The position numbers were made by a program, and so were the translations under genes. 41,835 bases of DNA from an uncultured Clostridia bacterium (lineage in GTDB: Bacteria > Bacillota > Clostridia > TANB77 > CAG-508). Below the pieces are notes generated by a model. The model did no database searches and was not told the origin of the DNA. It was given only the letters and a program-made list of their open reading frames with translations. Below, piece by piece: positions 33,741-41,835 of this stretch (within the stretch, counting starts at the first letter, position 1; each line of letters begins with the position of its first letter). Location: the NCBI GenBank assembly GCA_947601495.1, contig CANQGE010000012.1, positions 1-41,835 of the forward strand, given 5' to 3'.

Positions 33741-35573
33741 ATGAAAGATAAAGAAAATAAAAAGAATAAGGAAAATGAAAAAAATACCGAACTAGTTAAA
33801 ACTATAATATTAATAATATTACTTATTTTAGTAATTGCAGGTGCTACTGCATATTATTTCTTAAACGTAAAAGATAAAGAAGAGGAAAAAGACCTTCCAT
33901 TTACAGAGCTAATTAATTTAATAAATGAAAACCAAATAGAAAAACTAGAAATGACTACAGGAAGTGCAACAATCAAGGTTACTCTTAAAGGAGAAGAAGA
34001 CGAAAAGGAAAGAGAAAAAAGCGTTCTAGTTCCAAGCATACAAGCTTTTATGGAATGGGTTCAAGAGAAAGTTGATAAAGAAGGAAAAGAAATTGAGCTT
34101 ATTCAAAAACCTGTTAATGTATTTTTAAGAGTATCTGATGCAATATTCTCAATATTACCAACAGCCCTATTAATTATATTATTAGTAATGATATTCAAAA
34201 TGCAAGGCCTAGGCGGAGATAGTGGAAAAGTTTATGGTGGAGAAGATGGTTCAAAGCCAACAGGTGTAAAATTTGATGATATAGCAGGTTTAGACGAGGA
34301 AAAAGACGAATTAATAGAAATAGTAGATTTCTTGAAAAAACCAAGTGCTTATTTAGAAATGGGAGCAAAAATTCCTAGAGGAATTTTATTATATGGAAAA
34401 CCAGGAACTGGTAAAACATTAATTGCAAAGGCAATAGCAGGAGAAGCAGGAGTCCCATTTATTTCAATGAGTGGTTCAGAATTTATAGAAATGTTTGCAG
34501 GTCTTGGTGCATCAAGAGTTAGAAAACTTTTTGAAAAAGCTAAAAAAATGGCACCATGTATAATTTTTATTGATGAAATAGATGCAATAGGTTCTAGAAG
34601 AACAAGCAATAGCGGTTCAGAAACAGAAAACAATCAAACATTAAATCAATTATTAGTTGAAATGGATGGATTTGATACAAATGAAACAGTTATTGTTTTA
34701 GCTGCAACAAATAGACCAGAAATGCTAGATAAAGCTTTATTAAGACCAGGTAGATTTGATAGACAAATAACAATACCTTCACCAGATTTACTAGGAAGAG
34801 AAAGTATTTTAAAACTTCATAGCAAAAATAAAAAATTTGCAAATGATGTAGATTTTAAATCAATAGCAGGAGATACAGCAGGATTTACTGGCGCAGAACT
34901 TGCAAATGTATTAAATGAAGCTGCTATTTTAGCTACAAGAAATAAACACAAAGAAATTACTAATTTAGATATTGAAAATGCAGTTAAGAAAATTACTGTT
35001 GGACTTGAAAAAACAAACAGAGTAATATCAGAAAAAGATAAGAAATTAACTGCTTATCATGAAGCAGGTCATGCAGTAGTTAGTAAATTTTTACCTACTC
35101 AAACAGATGTAAAAGAAGTTTCTATTATTCCTAGAGGTTTAGCTGGTGGATACACTATGTATAAAACAAATGAAGATAAGTACTATGTGTCTAGAACAGA
35201 ACTTTTAGAAAAAATGGTAGCATTAATGGGTGGAAGAGCAGCAGAAAAAATTGCTTTAAATGAAATTTCAACAGGTGCAAGTAATGATATAGAAGTTGCA
35301 ACAGGAATTGCAAAAGATATGTTAACAGTATATGGAATGGATGATTCTTTAGGCCCAGTCTCTTTAAAAGTAGATGATCCATATGAATTACAAATTTTTG
35401 GAGATAAAGTAATAGACCAAGTTGGAAATCAAATACAAGTGCTAATTGATAATGCATATATAACAGCTCAAAAAATACTTTCAGAAAATATGGATATATT
35501 AGACAGAGTTGCACACACATTATTAGAAAAAGAAAAAATAACAAGTGAAGAATTTGAAGAATTTTTTAAATAA
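33741..35573 (+). CDS. ftsH: ATP-dependent zinc metalloprotease FtsH
   Basis: 610 aa membrane AAA+ protease that degrades misfolded membrane proteins and regulators. Two membrane helices (about residues 19-38 and 133-153) flank an extracytoplasmic domain; the AAA module has Walker A GKPGTGKT, Walker B FIDEIDAIG and the second region of homology ATNRPEMLDKALLRPGRFDR; the protease domain has HEAGH. The pore loop reads FIEMFAGLGASR instead of the usual FVEMFVGVGASR. The C-terminus stops soon after the protease domain, without the usual disordered tail. The start is uncertain: ATG 33741 (AAGGA 13 nt upstream) or GTG 33732 (4 nt). Confidence 0.94.
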   Translation: MKDKENKKNKENEKNTELVKTIILIILLILVIAGATAYYFLNVKDKEEEKDLPFTELINLINENQIEKLEMTTGSATIKVTLKGEEDEKEREKSVLVPSIQAFMEWVQEKVDKEGKEIELIQKPVNVFLRVSDAIFSILPTALLIILLVMIFKMQGLGGDSGKVYGGEDGSKPTGVKFDDIAGLDEEKDELIEIVDFLKKPSAYLEMGAKIPRGILLYGKPGTGKTLIAKAIAGEAGVPFISMSGSEFIEMFAGLGASRVRKLFEKAKKMAPCIIFIDEIDAIGSRRTSNSGSETENNQTLNQLLVEMDGFDTNETVIVLAATNRPEMLDKALLRPGRFDRQITIPSPDLLGRESILKLHSKNKKFANDVDFKSIAGDTAGFTGAELANVLNEAAILATRNKHKEITNLDIENAVKKITVGLEKTNRVISEKDKKLTAYHEAGHAVVSKFLPTQTDVKEVSIIPRGLAGGYTMYKTNEDKYYVSRTELLEKMVALMGGRAAEKIALNEISTGASNDIEVATGIAKDMLTVYGMDDSLGPVSLKVDDPYELQIFGDKVIDQVGNQIQVLIDNAYITAQKILSENMDILDRVAHTLLEKEKITSEEFEEFFK

Positions 35574-35596
35574 TACAAAAGATTGGAGCAATAATA

Positions 35597-36343
35597 ATGA
35601 AAAAGAAATATATTATAATTATTGCAGTAATAGCAATTGTTTTTATAGTAATATTAAGCAGTATAGTCAATGAGAAAAAAAGCAAGCAGAAAGAGCAAAC
35701 AATAGCACTTCTAGGAGATTCTTTAGTTGTAGGTTATAAAAACGAAGAAGGTGGACTAAAAAATTATTTAAGCAAATATTTATCAAATACTGAAATTATT
35801 GATAATTCTAGATCTGGTAGTACTATTACAGACAATACTGGAACAGATAATATTGTAATTATAAATCAAGTAAAATCTCTAACTGGAAATCCTGATATAA
35901 TACTTTTTGATGGAGGAATAAATGACATAATAGGATATGGTTTTGGGTACTTGGAAGATAATTTAAAGAAAGAAATAGGCTCTGTGGATGATACTGAAAA
36001 TACTGTAATTGGTGATTTTGAAAAAACTATTGTTGAACTAAAAAATAAATTTCCAAATTCAAAACTGTATTATCTACCATTAATTTTAGTGGATGATGAA
36101 GGTATAAAAATAAATACAGAGCCAGGAAAAGATGCAGAAGAAATAATAAATAGGAGAGAAAGCTTTAAAAATGAAGTTGTTTTATTGTGTGAAAAATACA
36201 ATATAAATTATGTTGACGTTTCCGAATTTAATCAATTTGATATAACATTAAAACAAGATGACCGTGTTCATTATAAAAAAGAAGCTTATGAAATCTTAAC
36301 AAAAATTATTATAGAAAAATTAAATACAAATGATGTTAGGTGA
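35597..36343 (+). CDS. Membrane-anchored SGNH/GDSL hydrolase, first copy
   Basis: 248 aa. An N-terminal helix (residues 4-24) exports and probably anchors the protein; the rest is one SGNH domain. Block I GDSLVVGY carries the catalytic Ser, block II is RSGSTI with the Gly, block III is GGINDI with the Asn, and block V is DDRVHYKKEAY with the Asp-x-x-His pair, so the active site is complete. Such enzymes remove acyl or acetyl groups from lipids or glycans. It is a tandem paralogue of the next gene; both share STITDNTGTD and IVIINQVK between blocks II and III. TTGGAG precedes the ATG. Confidence 0.88.
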   Translation: MKKKYIIIIAVIAIVFIVILSSIVNEKKSKQKEQTIALLGDSLVVGYKNEEGGLKNYLSKYLSNTEIIDNSRSGSTITDNTGTDNIVIINQVKSLTGNPDIILFDGGINDIIGYGFGYLEDNLKKEIGSVDDTENTVIGDFEKTIVELKNKFPNSKLYYLPLILVDDEGIKINTEPGKDAEEIINRRESFKNEVVLLCEKYNINYVDVSEFNQFDITLKQDDRVHYKKEAYEILTKIIIEKLNTNDVR

Positions 36344-36347
36344 TAAA

Positions 36348-37097
36348 ATGAAAACAAAATATAAAATAATTATAGTTGTTTTTATAATTATTTTTATAGC
36401 AATATTAAGTAATTTTTTAGATACAAGTCTAGATGGACAAACAATAGCTTTTATCGGGGATTCTATAATGAAAGGTTATGGAAACGACGATAAAAGCTTT
36501 GAATATTATTTTCAAAAAAGTTTGCCAAATTCAAAGCTAATAAACATTGCAAAACCAGGAAGCACTATATCAGATAATACTGGAACAGATGATATTGTAA
36601 TTATAAATCAAGTAAAAGCATTAAAAGAAAACCCAGACATAATAATTTTTGATGGTGGCGGAAATGACATAATAGCTTATGGATTAGGATTTATTGACGA
36701 CAAATATAAAAAAGAAATTGGAACTGCTGAGCAAGATCCAAATAAAATGACAGATACAAATACAGTTCTAGGTGACTTTGAAGAAATAATAGTAGAGCTT
36801 CAAAATAAATTTCCAAATACAAAATTATATTATTTACAAGTTTTTTTAATTGATGATGAAACAATAGATAAAATAACTTTAAATGGCGAAAGAAGAATTG
36901 AAATGAGGCAAAGAAGAGATGCCTTATATGGACAAATAAAAACTTTATGTGAAAAAAGAAATGTAGAATACATAGATGTTTCAGATAAATTTTCAGAAAC
37001 TGAAAAAACATATAGACAAGATGATTGGATACATTTAAAAAAACAAGGATATCAAGTTTTAGTTCCCTACATATTAGAAAAGTTAGAGAAAAAATAA
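36348..37097 (+). CDS. Membrane-anchored SGNH/GDSL hydrolase, second copy
   Basis: 249 aa from the ATG at 36348, supported by TTAGGTGAT overlapping the stop of the previous gene, 3-4 nt upstream; the ATG at 36330 would sit inside the previous gene. N-terminal helix, then GDSIMKGYG (block I), KPGSTI (II), GGGNDI (III) and DDWIHLKKQGY (V). It is the same length as its neighbour and collinear with it, so the pair arose by tandem duplication. The substrate is unknown; the polytopic membrane protein that follows 29 nt later may act in the same surface process (inference). Confidence 0.88.
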   Translation: MKTKYKIIIVVFIIIFIAILSNFLDTSLDGQTIAFIGDSIMKGYGNDDKSFEYYFQKSLPNSKLINIAKPGSTISDNTGTDDIVIINQVKALKENPDIIIFDGGGNDIIAYGLGFIDDKYKKEIGTAEQDPNKMTDTNTVLGDFEEIIVELQNKFPNTKLYYLQVFLIDDETIDKITLNGERRIEMRQRRDALYGQIKTLCEKRNVEYIDVSDKFSETEKTYRQDDWIHLKKQGYQVLVPYILEKLEKK

Positions 37098-37126
37098 AAT
37101 GTAAAGTTTTAGGAGAATAATTTTTT

Positions 37127-39103
37127 ATGGAAGAAAATGAAGTAAAAAATGAAGGAAAAATAAAAAAATATTTTTCATTAGTTGGAAATTTCTTATATAA
37201 AATTAGATACCTTATAGGAATAATTATTTTAATTATTTGTGTATGTAATGAAATAAGTGGTTCTTCTATTGGAGCATGGAATACATATGTAGATATAGGT
37301 AAAAAAGATAAAGGAATTATTTTTGGAGAATCTAGAGGACTAAGATCTGATGAATGGGGAGTTACAACTCCTTTTATATTCTCACAAATAACAACAGGAT
37401 TTAATTGGTTTACTGGAGTTTTAAGAGGTGGAAATACAGAAGCCTTTACTATTTATGGACTTCCTATAATGAAAATTATACAAATTTATAGACCATTTCA
37501 GTTAGGATATTTACTTTGGGGAGCTTCTAAAGGACTTTCGTTTTTCTGGTGTGCAAGATTAATACTTTTGCTTTTAATAACTTTTGATTTCAATATGATA
37601 ATAACAAAGAAAAACAAATTGTTATCTTTTATTGGAACAATGCTTTTAACCTTTTCTCCTCAGGTTCAATGGTGGTTTGCTACAAATGGAATGGCAGAGC
37701 TTTTCATATTTGGACAATTAGCAATCATTGCACTTTTCCACTATTTGAATACAAATAAATTGATTATAAGAACTCTTTGTTTAGGAGGAATGTTATTTTC
37801 TGCAGGTGTATATTTATTAATTTTATATCCTGCATATCAAATTCCACTTTTCTTTGTATTTTTATTTTTAGCAATTTGGGTAATTAAAGAAAACTATAAA
37901 AATTGTAAAATTAAAAAAATAGATATATTGCTTATAGTATTAGGCACAATTTTGTTTTTACTTTCAATAGCCTACACATTTTATGGTGCAAGGGATACAA
38001 TAAAAGTCTTATTAAACACAGCTTATCCTGGAAAAAGAATTGAAACTGGAGGAGGGGCACTTCCAAAATATATTAGCTATATTCAAAATGTATTTTTCCC
38101 ATTCTTCACATATAATTTTACAGAAAATAATGTTTGCGAAGAAGCTATGATGTTTGGATTATTTCCTTTAGGATTAATAATTACAGTTATTAATTATATT
38201 AGAACTAAGAAAAAAGATCTTTTAACTTTGCTATTAATTATACCTTATGCATTTATTGGAATTTATTGCATATTTGGATTGCCAGGAATTATAGCTAAAA
38301 TTACTTTAATGAGTCATTCAACAGCAAGCAGAGCATTAATAGCATTAGGATATATAGATATTTTAATTTTAATAATATCTCTTTCACAAATGGAAAAATC
38401 TGTAAAATGGTGGAAAGCATTAATTATATCAGCTGTTACAAGTTTAATTTTAGTTATTGCTACAAAATTTTTAAATAGTGAACACATTACTAACCTTATG
38501 GCTCTTCTATTACTAGTAATTTGCATACCAATATTTTATTGCATATTAAGATTTAAATCTAAAGCACATAAAATTATTCTTACAATATTAATAGTTGCAT
38601 TAGTTGGAGTTGCAGGTATGACTGTAAATCCAATAAGACAAGGAATTAGCATAATAACAGATAGCCCATTAATAGAAAAATTCCAAGCTATAAATAATGA
38701 AGAACCAGGAACATGGATAGGAGTAGGATTAGATTTTAAAATGATGCCTAACTATATAGCTATGGCAGGCGTTCCTACTTTAAATTGTACAAACGCATAT
38801 CCAAATGTAGAGCTATGGAAACAAATAGACACAAACTCAGAATATGAAGATATTTATAATAGGTATGCACACATTAAAATGGATTTGGTAAAAACAGAAG
38901 AGGACCGTGATAAAAAATTTGAACTAATATCAGACCCAGACGTAATTAAAGTTACAGTTACTGTAGACGAACTAAAGTTATTAAATGTAAAATATATATT
39001 TGTTCCTAGAAATTTAGAACAATATAATAATGAAAATGTAACTTTTGAAATCATTGATAAATATGATTCTTATTGTATATATAAAGTAAATTATAATAAT
39101 TAA
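37127..39103 (+). CDS. Large polytopic membrane protein, GT-C-like (658 aa)
   Basis: About twelve membrane segments across residues 25-500 and an extracellular C-terminal domain of about 150 residues. A soluble loop after the first helix contains GESRGLRSDEWGVTTPFIFSQ, with an Arg-Ser-Asp-Glu-Trp signature that I associate with a family of uncharacterised glycosyltransferase-like membrane proteins (from memory). The overall layout resembles GT-C enzymes that use lipid-linked sugars. LTFSPQVQWWFATNG is another conserved-looking segment. AGGAG lies 14 nt before the ATG. It is the last gene of the plus-strand run, ending in a strong bidirectional terminator. Role in surface glycan decoration is inferred. 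Confidence 0.72.
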   Translation: MEENEVKNEGKIKKYFSLVGNFLYKIRYLIGIIILIICVCNEISGSSIGAWNTYVDIGKKDKGIIFGESRGLRSDEWGVTTPFIFSQITTGFNWFTGVLRGGNTEAFTIYGLPIMKIIQIYRPFQLGYLLWGASKGLSFFWCARLILLLLITFDFNMIITKKNKLLSFIGTMLLTFSPQVQWWFATNGMAELFIFGQLAIIALFHYLNTNKLIIRTLCLGGMLFSAGVYLLILYPAYQIPLFFVFLFLAIWVIKENYKNCKIKKIDILLIVLGTILFLLSIAYTFYGARDTIKVLLNTAYPGKRIETGGGALPKYISYIQNVFFPFFTYNFTENNVCEEAMMFGLFPLGLIITVINYIRTKKKDLLTLLLIIPYAFIGIYCIFGLPGIIAKITLMSHSTASRALIALGYIDILILIISLSQMEKSVKWWKALIISAVTSLILVIATKFLNSEHITNLMALLLLVICIPIFYCILRFKSKAHKIILTILIVALVGVAGMTVNPIRQGISIITDSPLIEKFQAINNEEPGTWIGVGLDFKMMPNYIAMAGVPTLNCTNAYPNVELWKQIDTNSEYEDIYNRYAHIKMDLVKTEEDRDKKFELISDPDVIKVTVTVDELKLLNVKYIFVPRNLEQYNNENVTFEIIDKYDSYCIYKVNYNN

Positions 39104-39148
39104 ATAAAAAATATCTTTAAACATATAATGTTTAAAGATATTTTTTAT
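39104..39148. terminator. Bidirectional terminator between convergent genes
   Basis: A 20-bp perfect AT-rich stem (39104-39123 with 39129-39148) around a 5-nt loop, with T6 in the right arm for the plus strand and the mirror tract for the minus strand. It overlaps the last codons of the RluA-type gene (stop at 39145). Confidence 0.85.
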
Positions 39149-40014
39149 AATTTTGAAATATCTAAAGATATTTCTTTTCCTTTTAAATAATTTAAAATAC
39201 CACTATCTGTTTTAAAATTAAATTTTATTAAGTAACTATATAAATATTGTTTTTTATATCCAAAGGCTTTATTAACAGAATTAATTCCATATTTGCCATC
39301 ACCAATTATAGGAAAACCTATGTGTGCAAGATGAGCACGAATTTGATGAGTTTTACCAGTGTGTAAATTTATTTCTAGAATACTTGAATTAGCTTCTTTA
39401 TCTGAACTTAAAACTGTATATTCTGTAATGATTTTTGAATAGTTTTTCTTAGGCTCATCAGAAATATAAACTAAACTTTTTTTGCTATCTTTAAATAAAT
39501 AAGCTTCTAAAATATCATGTACTTTTTTTGGTACACCATATACTTTTGCTAAATAATGTTTTTCTATTTCTTTATTTTTAAACTTGTTAAGCAAAATTTC
39601 TAAAGCCATTTCATTTTTAGCAAATAAAACAAGTCCTTTTGTATTTCTATCTATTCTATGACAAGGTTTTATATTTTTACCATACTTATTTTGTAATATT
39701 GAAGTAAGACTTGAAGAAGAGTCAGTAACAGATAGAGACTCGGGTTTATATACAACAAGTATATTATTATCTTCGAAAATTATATTAATATTAAATTTAT
39801 TTTCTTCAAATAAAAAATTATCTGTAATATAAAGTGTAATTTCATCTCCAGCAAAAATTAAGCAATCAGAATTGATTCTTACGCCATTAATTCTAACATC
39901 TTTTTTTCTTAAAGCCTTATACCAACTATTTTTATTTATAGTGGGGAAAGTATCAAAAACAAATGTTGATAATTTTTTATTATTATATTTTTTAGGTACA
40001 TTTAACTTTTTCAT
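39145..40014 (-). CDS. RluA-family pseudouridine synthase
   Basis: 289 aa from the ATG at 40014. An N-terminal S4-like RNA-binding domain (about residues 1-75, with ALRKKDVRINGVRIN) is followed by the catalytic domain, with the invariant Asp in PCHRIDRNTKGLVLFAK and the later HTGKTHQIRAHLAHIGFPI and GDGKYG segments. It isomerises uridine in ribosomal or transfer RNA; the target site is not clear from the sequence. The frame is open to a TTG at 40050, but that TTG is the -35 box of the promoter, so translation must start at the ATG. The ATG has no ribosome binding site and lies 7 nt from the -10 box, which implies a leaderless transcript. Confidence 0.9.
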   Translation of the reverse strand: MKKLNVPKKYNNKKLSTFVFDTFPTINKNSWYKALRKKDVRINGVRINSDCLIFAGDEITLYITDNFLFEENKFNINIIFEDNNILVVYKPESLSVTDSSSSLTSILQNKYGKNIKPCHRIDRNTKGLVLFAKNEMALEILLNKFKNKEIEKHYLAKVYGVPKKVHDILEAYLFKDSKKSLVYISDEPKKNYSKIITEYTVLSSDKEANSSILEINLHTGKTHQIRAHLAHIGFPIIGDGKYGINSVNKAFGYKKQYLYSYLIKFNFKTDSGILNYLKGKEISLDISKL

Positions 40015-40021
40015 AATATAA

Positions 40022-40050
40022 ATTATAAAGAAAAAATGTAGAAATTTCAA
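40022..40050 (-). promoter_or_regulatory. Promoter of the pseudouridine synthase gene, leaderless layout
   Basis: On the minus strand: TTGAAA (40050-40045), a 17-bp spacer, TATAAT (40027-40022), then seven bases and the ATG at 40014. Transcription would begin at or next to the A of the start codon. The promoter fills the 39-bp gap after the upstream gene. Confidence 0.7.
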
Positions 40051-40053
40051 GAT

Positions 40054-41673
40054 TTACTTGCTTTTTTCAGATAGATTTTTAGCTATTAATGGATAAACTA
40101 AGTAAAGTGGAAAAGCTAAAACTAAAGCATAAACATATCTTAAAGCTGAACCCATAGGAACAGAAACCATTATTGTAGCCCAAAGTAACATAGGTGGAAG
40201 ATAAGCTAAAAGATATTTTTTATTTGCTATTCTATATGTAATAAACATTGTTGAGAATATTATCCAAAAGAAAAATCCACCACTAAAATAAGATGTAGGA
40301 ATTAAATCATTTTTGAATGATTCATGTGAATATTTAGCAATTAAATCTGTAGTTCCTAATTCTTCACTTAAAGTTTCCCAAAGTGTTGGTGACGCATATG
40401 CTTCTTTACCTCTAACATTAAATGTCCAAAAGCCAGATGTTTGCAATAAATATCCTCTAATATATTCATTTGGATTTTGAAAGAAGAGTTCAATCCATAA
40501 TTTTAAATATTCAAATTTATTTTCTTCAATATATTTTGCATTAAATTGTGAATTAAATTTAATTGGGTCAACAATTAATGCACAATAATTATATTTAATT
40601 TCTTCTTTAGAAAGAACTTTTTCTATTAATTCCATTTGTTTGTCTGTGATATTTCCATCAGTTACAACAACTCTAGCAACTTGCTGAATAGGAATTGCAA
40701 TTTTTTCTTCAATTTGTCCTTTCATATTTATTCCAAATAAAGAATAAGCTAGTTGAATTAATTCGAAAAGCACTATTGTTAGAAATGATACTATTAAAAA
40801 TGTTTTCATATGTGCAACTTTTTGCTTTTTATAAAAATAAAAGATAACAAGACTAATAAGCAAAATTAAGAAAGTAGCAAAAGTAACATAAATACCATTA
40901 TTTCTAAGTAACATTGTAAATAATGAAAAAATATTAAAGGCAATTATGTTACAAATTTTAATATTTCTATTTTTTATATCTATCATTATATTAATTAAAG
41001 TTATAGCATATACAAATACTGCTAAAGAAAACAAAGTATCTTTCCAAACAGAAACACTATATAAAGGATACAAATTAAATGTGCCAAAAAATAATGCAAT
41101 AAATGTAACTATTATAGGGTTTACATGTTTATCTAATAACCAATATATGAAATATGTAATGCAAGAAATCATAAAAATCACTTGCAAGAAAGTTAGTATA
41201 GCAAAACCAATCTCATAGTTATTTGGAAAAAGTTTTACTAAACTTAATATAAGTGTATAAAATACAGGTTGCTGATTTGTAAATTCTATTTTACCAGTTA
41301 ACATTCGAAATGATGTCCATGTATCTATGAATACACCACCAGGGAAAAAGGTTAAATAATATACCATATATATAAGTAGTAAAATTACAAATACAGCTAT
41401 GCAAAATAATTTTTTGTTCTTAAAATCTTCTTTAATAATTACATATGAATATATTTTCTTATAATATTTTTCTATTAATAATGCTAAAAGATAAATTATT
41501 GGAACTAGTAAAATTAACCATTTGAAATCTGAAAGTAAAACTATATCCATATAATTATTTTTCTTTACCATACCAAAAAAAGAAATTTTACTCATAAAAA
41601 ATAAAGCTAATGAAAATATTATTGAAAAAAATAATCTTGAAATAGATAACTTAGGGTATGTATTCTTTTTCAT
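40054..41673 (-). CDS. Polytopic membrane protein, DUF6020-like / GT-C-like (539 aa)
   Basis: About eleven membrane segments. After the third helix comes YLTFFPGGVFIDTWTSFRMLTGKIEFTNQQPVF (given here as a motif region, key residues PGG, D, W and QQP), which matches the first extracellular loop of GT-C or PMT-like enzymes, where an Asp is the catalytic candidate. A second loop (about residues 320-430) is soluble. The assignment to DUF6020 is from memory. AAGGAG precedes the ATG on the minus strand, with an extended -10 further up. With the 658-aa protein it may act in transfer of sugars to surface polymers, but no substrate can be named. Confidence 0.72.
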   Translation of the reverse strand: MKKNTYPKLSISRLFFSIIFSLALFFMSKISFFGMVKKNNYMDIVLLSDFKWLILLVPIIYLLALLIEKYYKKIYSYVIIKEDFKNKKLFCIAVFVILLLIYMVYYLTFFPGGVFIDTWTSFRMLTGKIEFTNQQPVFYTLILSLVKLFPNNYEIGFAILTFLQVIFMISCITYFIYWLLDKHVNPIIVTFIALFFGTFNLYPLYSVSVWKDTLFSLAVFVYAITLINIMIDIKNRNIKICNIIAFNIFSLFTMLLRNNGIYVTFATFLILLISLVIFYFYKKQKVAHMKTFLIVSFLTIVLFELIQLAYSLFGINMKGQIEEKIAIPIQQVARVVVTDGNITDKQMELIEKVLSKEEIKYNYCALIVDPIKFNSQFNAKYIEENKFEYLKLWIELFFQNPNEYIRGYLLQTSGFWTFNVRGKEAYASPTLWETLSEELGTTDLIAKYSHESFKNDLIPTSYFSGGFFFWIIFSTMFITYRIANKKYLLAYLPPMLLWATIMVSVPMGSALRYVYALVLAFPLYLVYPLIAKNLSEKSK

Positions 41674-41835
41674 AAAATTCTCCTTTTCTAAATAACTTTT
41701 AATATTATATCATAAAAGAATAGATAGTAAAATAACTTTTTATTTTTGCTTACAGCTCTTTTGAAGGTTAGTCAAACATATGTCACACTTTTTTGAAAAA
41801 TATATATTTCAAGTACTCTATATTGTTATAACCAA
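41674..41835. promoter_or_regulatory. Upstream region of the 539-aa membrane protein gene
   Basis: No gene is seen. On the minus strand an extended -10 (TGATATAAT, 41712-41704) lies about 30 nt before the ATG, with a poor -35. A near-palindrome around 41791-41812 is of uncertain meaning. Confidence 0.45.

Noticed and set aside
41791-41812. Near-palindrome at the right edge
   Set aside because: Not perfect, purely AT-rich in the centre, and cut off from its context by the window end, so no function is claimed.

Overview
The window looks like a chromosomal segment of an AT-rich, Gram-positive, spore-forming Clostridia-type bacterium, probably an uncultivated gut member of the Firmicutes. The grounds are: very low GC in most of the window, PolC-type DNA polymerase III, strong AGGAGG-like ribosome binding sites, a dipicolinate synthase subunit A gene (dpaA, spore core), a FemAB-type peptidoglycan enzyme, a sortase with its substrate, and a pyrH-frr-uppS-cdsA-rseP-polC gene order typical of Firmicutes. 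The species cannot be named from the sequence.

Layout. (1) 1-4245 is accessory. It holds the C-terminal two thirds of a tyrosine recombinase whose frame breaks at about 663, a small gene of clearly higher GC (46% over 781-1020) with its own consensus promoter, an intergenic stretch with three hairpins, and a three-gene cassette with its own promoter and terminator: nucleoside phosphorylase, a subtilase-like S8 protease split by a frameshift, and a 150-aa charged protein. (2) 4271-6924 holds a lipoprotein on the minus strand, an unrecognised Rossmann-like protein, greA and a Nudix hydrolase. (3) 7019-16257 is a long co-directional run: pyrH, frr, uppS, cdsA, rseP, a zinc-ribbon/PH-like membrane protein, polC and a DUF1294 protein. 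dxr and ispG, often found in this cluster, are not here. (4) 16377-22511 holds a TPR membrane protein, dpaA, uppP, a sortase, its probable surface substrate, and folD. (5) 22580-28970 holds two paralogous class A penicillin-binding proteins flanking a dprA gene with a frameshift near its 3' end. (6) 29057-37097 holds cysS, a FemAB-like aminoacyltransferase, a divergent alanine racemase, a DUF1189 protein, FtsH and two tandem SGNH hydrolases. (7) 37127-41673 holds two large polytopic membrane proteins (GT-C-like) and an RluA-type pseudouridine synthase, the latter two on the minus strand.

The unifying theme after 7 kb is envelope building. UppS and UppP make and recycle the undecaprenyl carrier, CdsA makes CDP-diacylglycerol, the two PBPs polymerise and cross-link peptidoglycan, the alanine racemase and FemAB-like enzyme supply or decorate stem peptides, and the sortase anchors a surface SH3 protein. 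The SGNH hydrolases and GT-C-like proteins may modify surface glycans (inference).

Two genes (S8 protease, dprA) each carry what looks like a single extra base. Either they are decaying or the assembly has indel errors. The part that most deserves a second look is 1-4245: the interrupted integrase, the foreign-composition cassette and the phosphorylase/protease/150-aa cassette. No rRNA, tRNA or CRISPR array was seen.
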